From JAYGED01 sp046582565 (lineage in GTDB: Bacteria > Pseudomonadota > Alphaproteobacteria > JAAXGF01), in the NCBI GenBank assembly GCA_046582565.1, contig JAYGED010000072.1, forward strand, positions 1 to 34,205: a stretch of 34,205 nt of DNA, written 5' to 3'. The notes below the pieces were generated by a model. That model was given only the letters and a program-made list of their open reading frames with translations, was not told where the DNA came from and made no database searches. Position numbers and translations under genes: made by a program. Shown here piece after piece: positions 33,317-34,205 of the stretch. Each line of letters starts with the position of its first letter. Position 1 is the stretch's first letter.

Positions 33317-34205
33317 CTACCCCGTAAATGCCTGAATTCCGGTCTGCGCGCGGCCTAATATCAGGGCGTGGATGTCATGGGTGCCTTCGTAGGTGTTGAC
33401 CGCTTCCAGGTTCATCACATGGCGGATCACGTGATATTCGTCAGACACGCCGTTGCCGCCGTGCATGTCGCGGGCGGTGCGGGCGATATCGAGGGCCTTG
33501 CCGCAGGAGTTGCGCTTGACCAGGGAAATCATTTCAGGCGCCGCCCGGCCTTCGTCGCGCAGGCGGCTGACCCGCAGGGCGGCCTGCAGGCCGATAGTGA
33601 TTTCGGTCTGCATGTCGGCGAGCTTCTTCTGGACGAGCTGGGTGGCGGCCAGGGGACGGCCGAACTGCTTGCGCTCCAGGGTGTAGCTGCGCGCCGCATG
33701 CCAGCAGAACTCGGCGGCGCCGAGCGCGCCCCAGGAGATGCCGAGGCGGGCGTTATTCAGGCAGCCGAAGGGCCCACTCAAGCCCTTGGCGTTGGGCAGA
33801 AGGTTCTCGTCGGGCACGAACACGTCGTCCATGACGATTTCGCCCGTGGCCGAGGCGCGCAAGGAGAACTTGCCTTCGATTTTCGGCGTGGTGAGGCCCT
33901 TCATGCCGCGCTCCAGGATGAAGCCGCGGATAACGTCTTCGTCGTCCTTGGCCCAGACGATCATGATGTCGGCGATCGGCGAATTGGTGATCCACGTCTT
34001 GGCGCCCTTGAGCGTGAAACCGCCGTCGACCTTGCGCGCCCGGGTCAACATACCGCCGGCGTCGGAGCCGTGGTCGGGCTCGGTCAGGCCGAAACAGCCG
34101 ATGATTTCGCCGCGCGCCAGGCGGGGCAGGTACTTCTCGCGCTGGTCTTCCGTGCCGTAGGCGTGGATCGGGTGCATGACCAGCCCGGACTGCACGCTCA
34201 TGGCC
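33317..34205 (-). CDS. gcdH: Glutaryl-CoA dehydrogenase, 5'-truncated by the window edge
   Basis: The C-terminal 290-odd residues of an acyl-CoA dehydrogenase that turns glutaryl-CoA into crotonyl-CoA plus CO2 in lysine and tryptophan degradation. The FAD/substrate loop is CFGLTEPDHGSDAGGMLTRA. EGKFSLRASATGEIVMDDV and the end motif LEAVNTYEGTHDIHALILGR, with the catalytic Glu, are characteristic of this member. The N-terminal domain lies beyond base 34205; a start within the window is not expected. The gene is convergent with the cytochrome c gene with one base between the stops. Confidence 0.9.
   Translation of the reverse strand, partial: AMSVQSGLVMHPIHAYGTEDQREKYLPRLARGEIIGCFGLTEPDHGSDAGGMLTRARKVDGGFTLKGAKTWITNSPIADIMIVWAKDDEDVIRGFILERGMKGLTTPKIEGKFSLRASATGEIVMDDVFVPDENLLPNAKGLSGPFGCLNNARLGISWGALGAAEFCWHAARSYTLERKQFGRPLAATQLVQKKLADMQTEITIGLQAALRVSRLRDEGRAAPEMISLVKRNSCGKALDIARTARDMHGGNGVSDEYHVIRHVMNLEAVNTYEGTHDIHALILGRAQTGIQAFTG

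Noticed and set aside
1..34205. CRISPR array, insertion sequence, tRNA or rRNA genes
   Set aside because: No regularly spaced repeats, transposase motifs or tRNA/rRNA signatures were seen.

Overview
The window looks like a gene-dense alphaproteobacterial chromosome segment, most likely Rhodospirillales-like. This rests on the GC-rich coding style, the block rpoZ-rel-pyrE-DUF2062-pdxJ-acpS-lepB-rnc-era-recO-parC, a single long Rel/SpoT enzyme, Bpt and RDD genes next to parC, and a motA/motB pair. Genes often overlap by ATGA, GTGA or TGATG junctions. I saw no rRNA, tRNA, CRISPR array or insertion sequence.

Layout. (1) 1-2303: the 3' end of a secreted repeat protein (PPC-like plus DUF4214), then a minus-strand pair, a family-5-type uracil-DNA glycosylase and a NYN-domain protein. 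(2) 2413-10410: folK, rpoZ, rel, pyrE, DUF2062, pdxJ, acpS, lepB, rnc and era on the plus strand. (3) 10411-11266: a probable gene scar, a good promoter candidate and a vapBC toxin-antitoxin module lying inside the era-recO block. (4) 11247-15609: nitrilase-family hydrolase, recO, parC, GNAT. (5) 15581-22328, all minus: penicillin acylase family protein, N-formylglutamate amidohydrolase, motA, motB, RDD protein, bpt. (6) 22410-25172, plus: CaiB-type CoA transferase, amidohydrolase, a small unknown protein. (7) 25125-26469, minus: a 2OG-Fe(II) oxygenase with no canonical start codon and a methyltransferase broken by an in-frame TAA. (8) 26557-28796: ornithine-decarboxylase-type enzyme and, convergent to it, hemB. 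(9) 28850-33315: valine-degradation genes (acyl-CoA dehydrogenase, 3-hydroxyisobutyryl-CoA hydrolase, 3-hydroxyisobutyrate dehydrogenase), interrupted by an opposing small secreted protein with a strong terminator, then a diheme cytochrome c gene carrying an in-frame TGA. (10) 33317-34205: the 3' part of glutaryl-CoA dehydrogenase.

The left half is housekeeping: folate, stringent response, pyrimidine, PLP and CoA-carrier metabolism, secretion, RNA processing, recombination and topology. The right half is accessory catabolism. I did not find a convincing new multi-gene system. The most useful observations are the two genes with single in-frame stops, the gene or genes with non-canonical starts between 25.9 and 26.5 kb, the toxin-antitoxin module in the era-recO block, and a hairpin that covers the ribosome binding site of the RDD gene.
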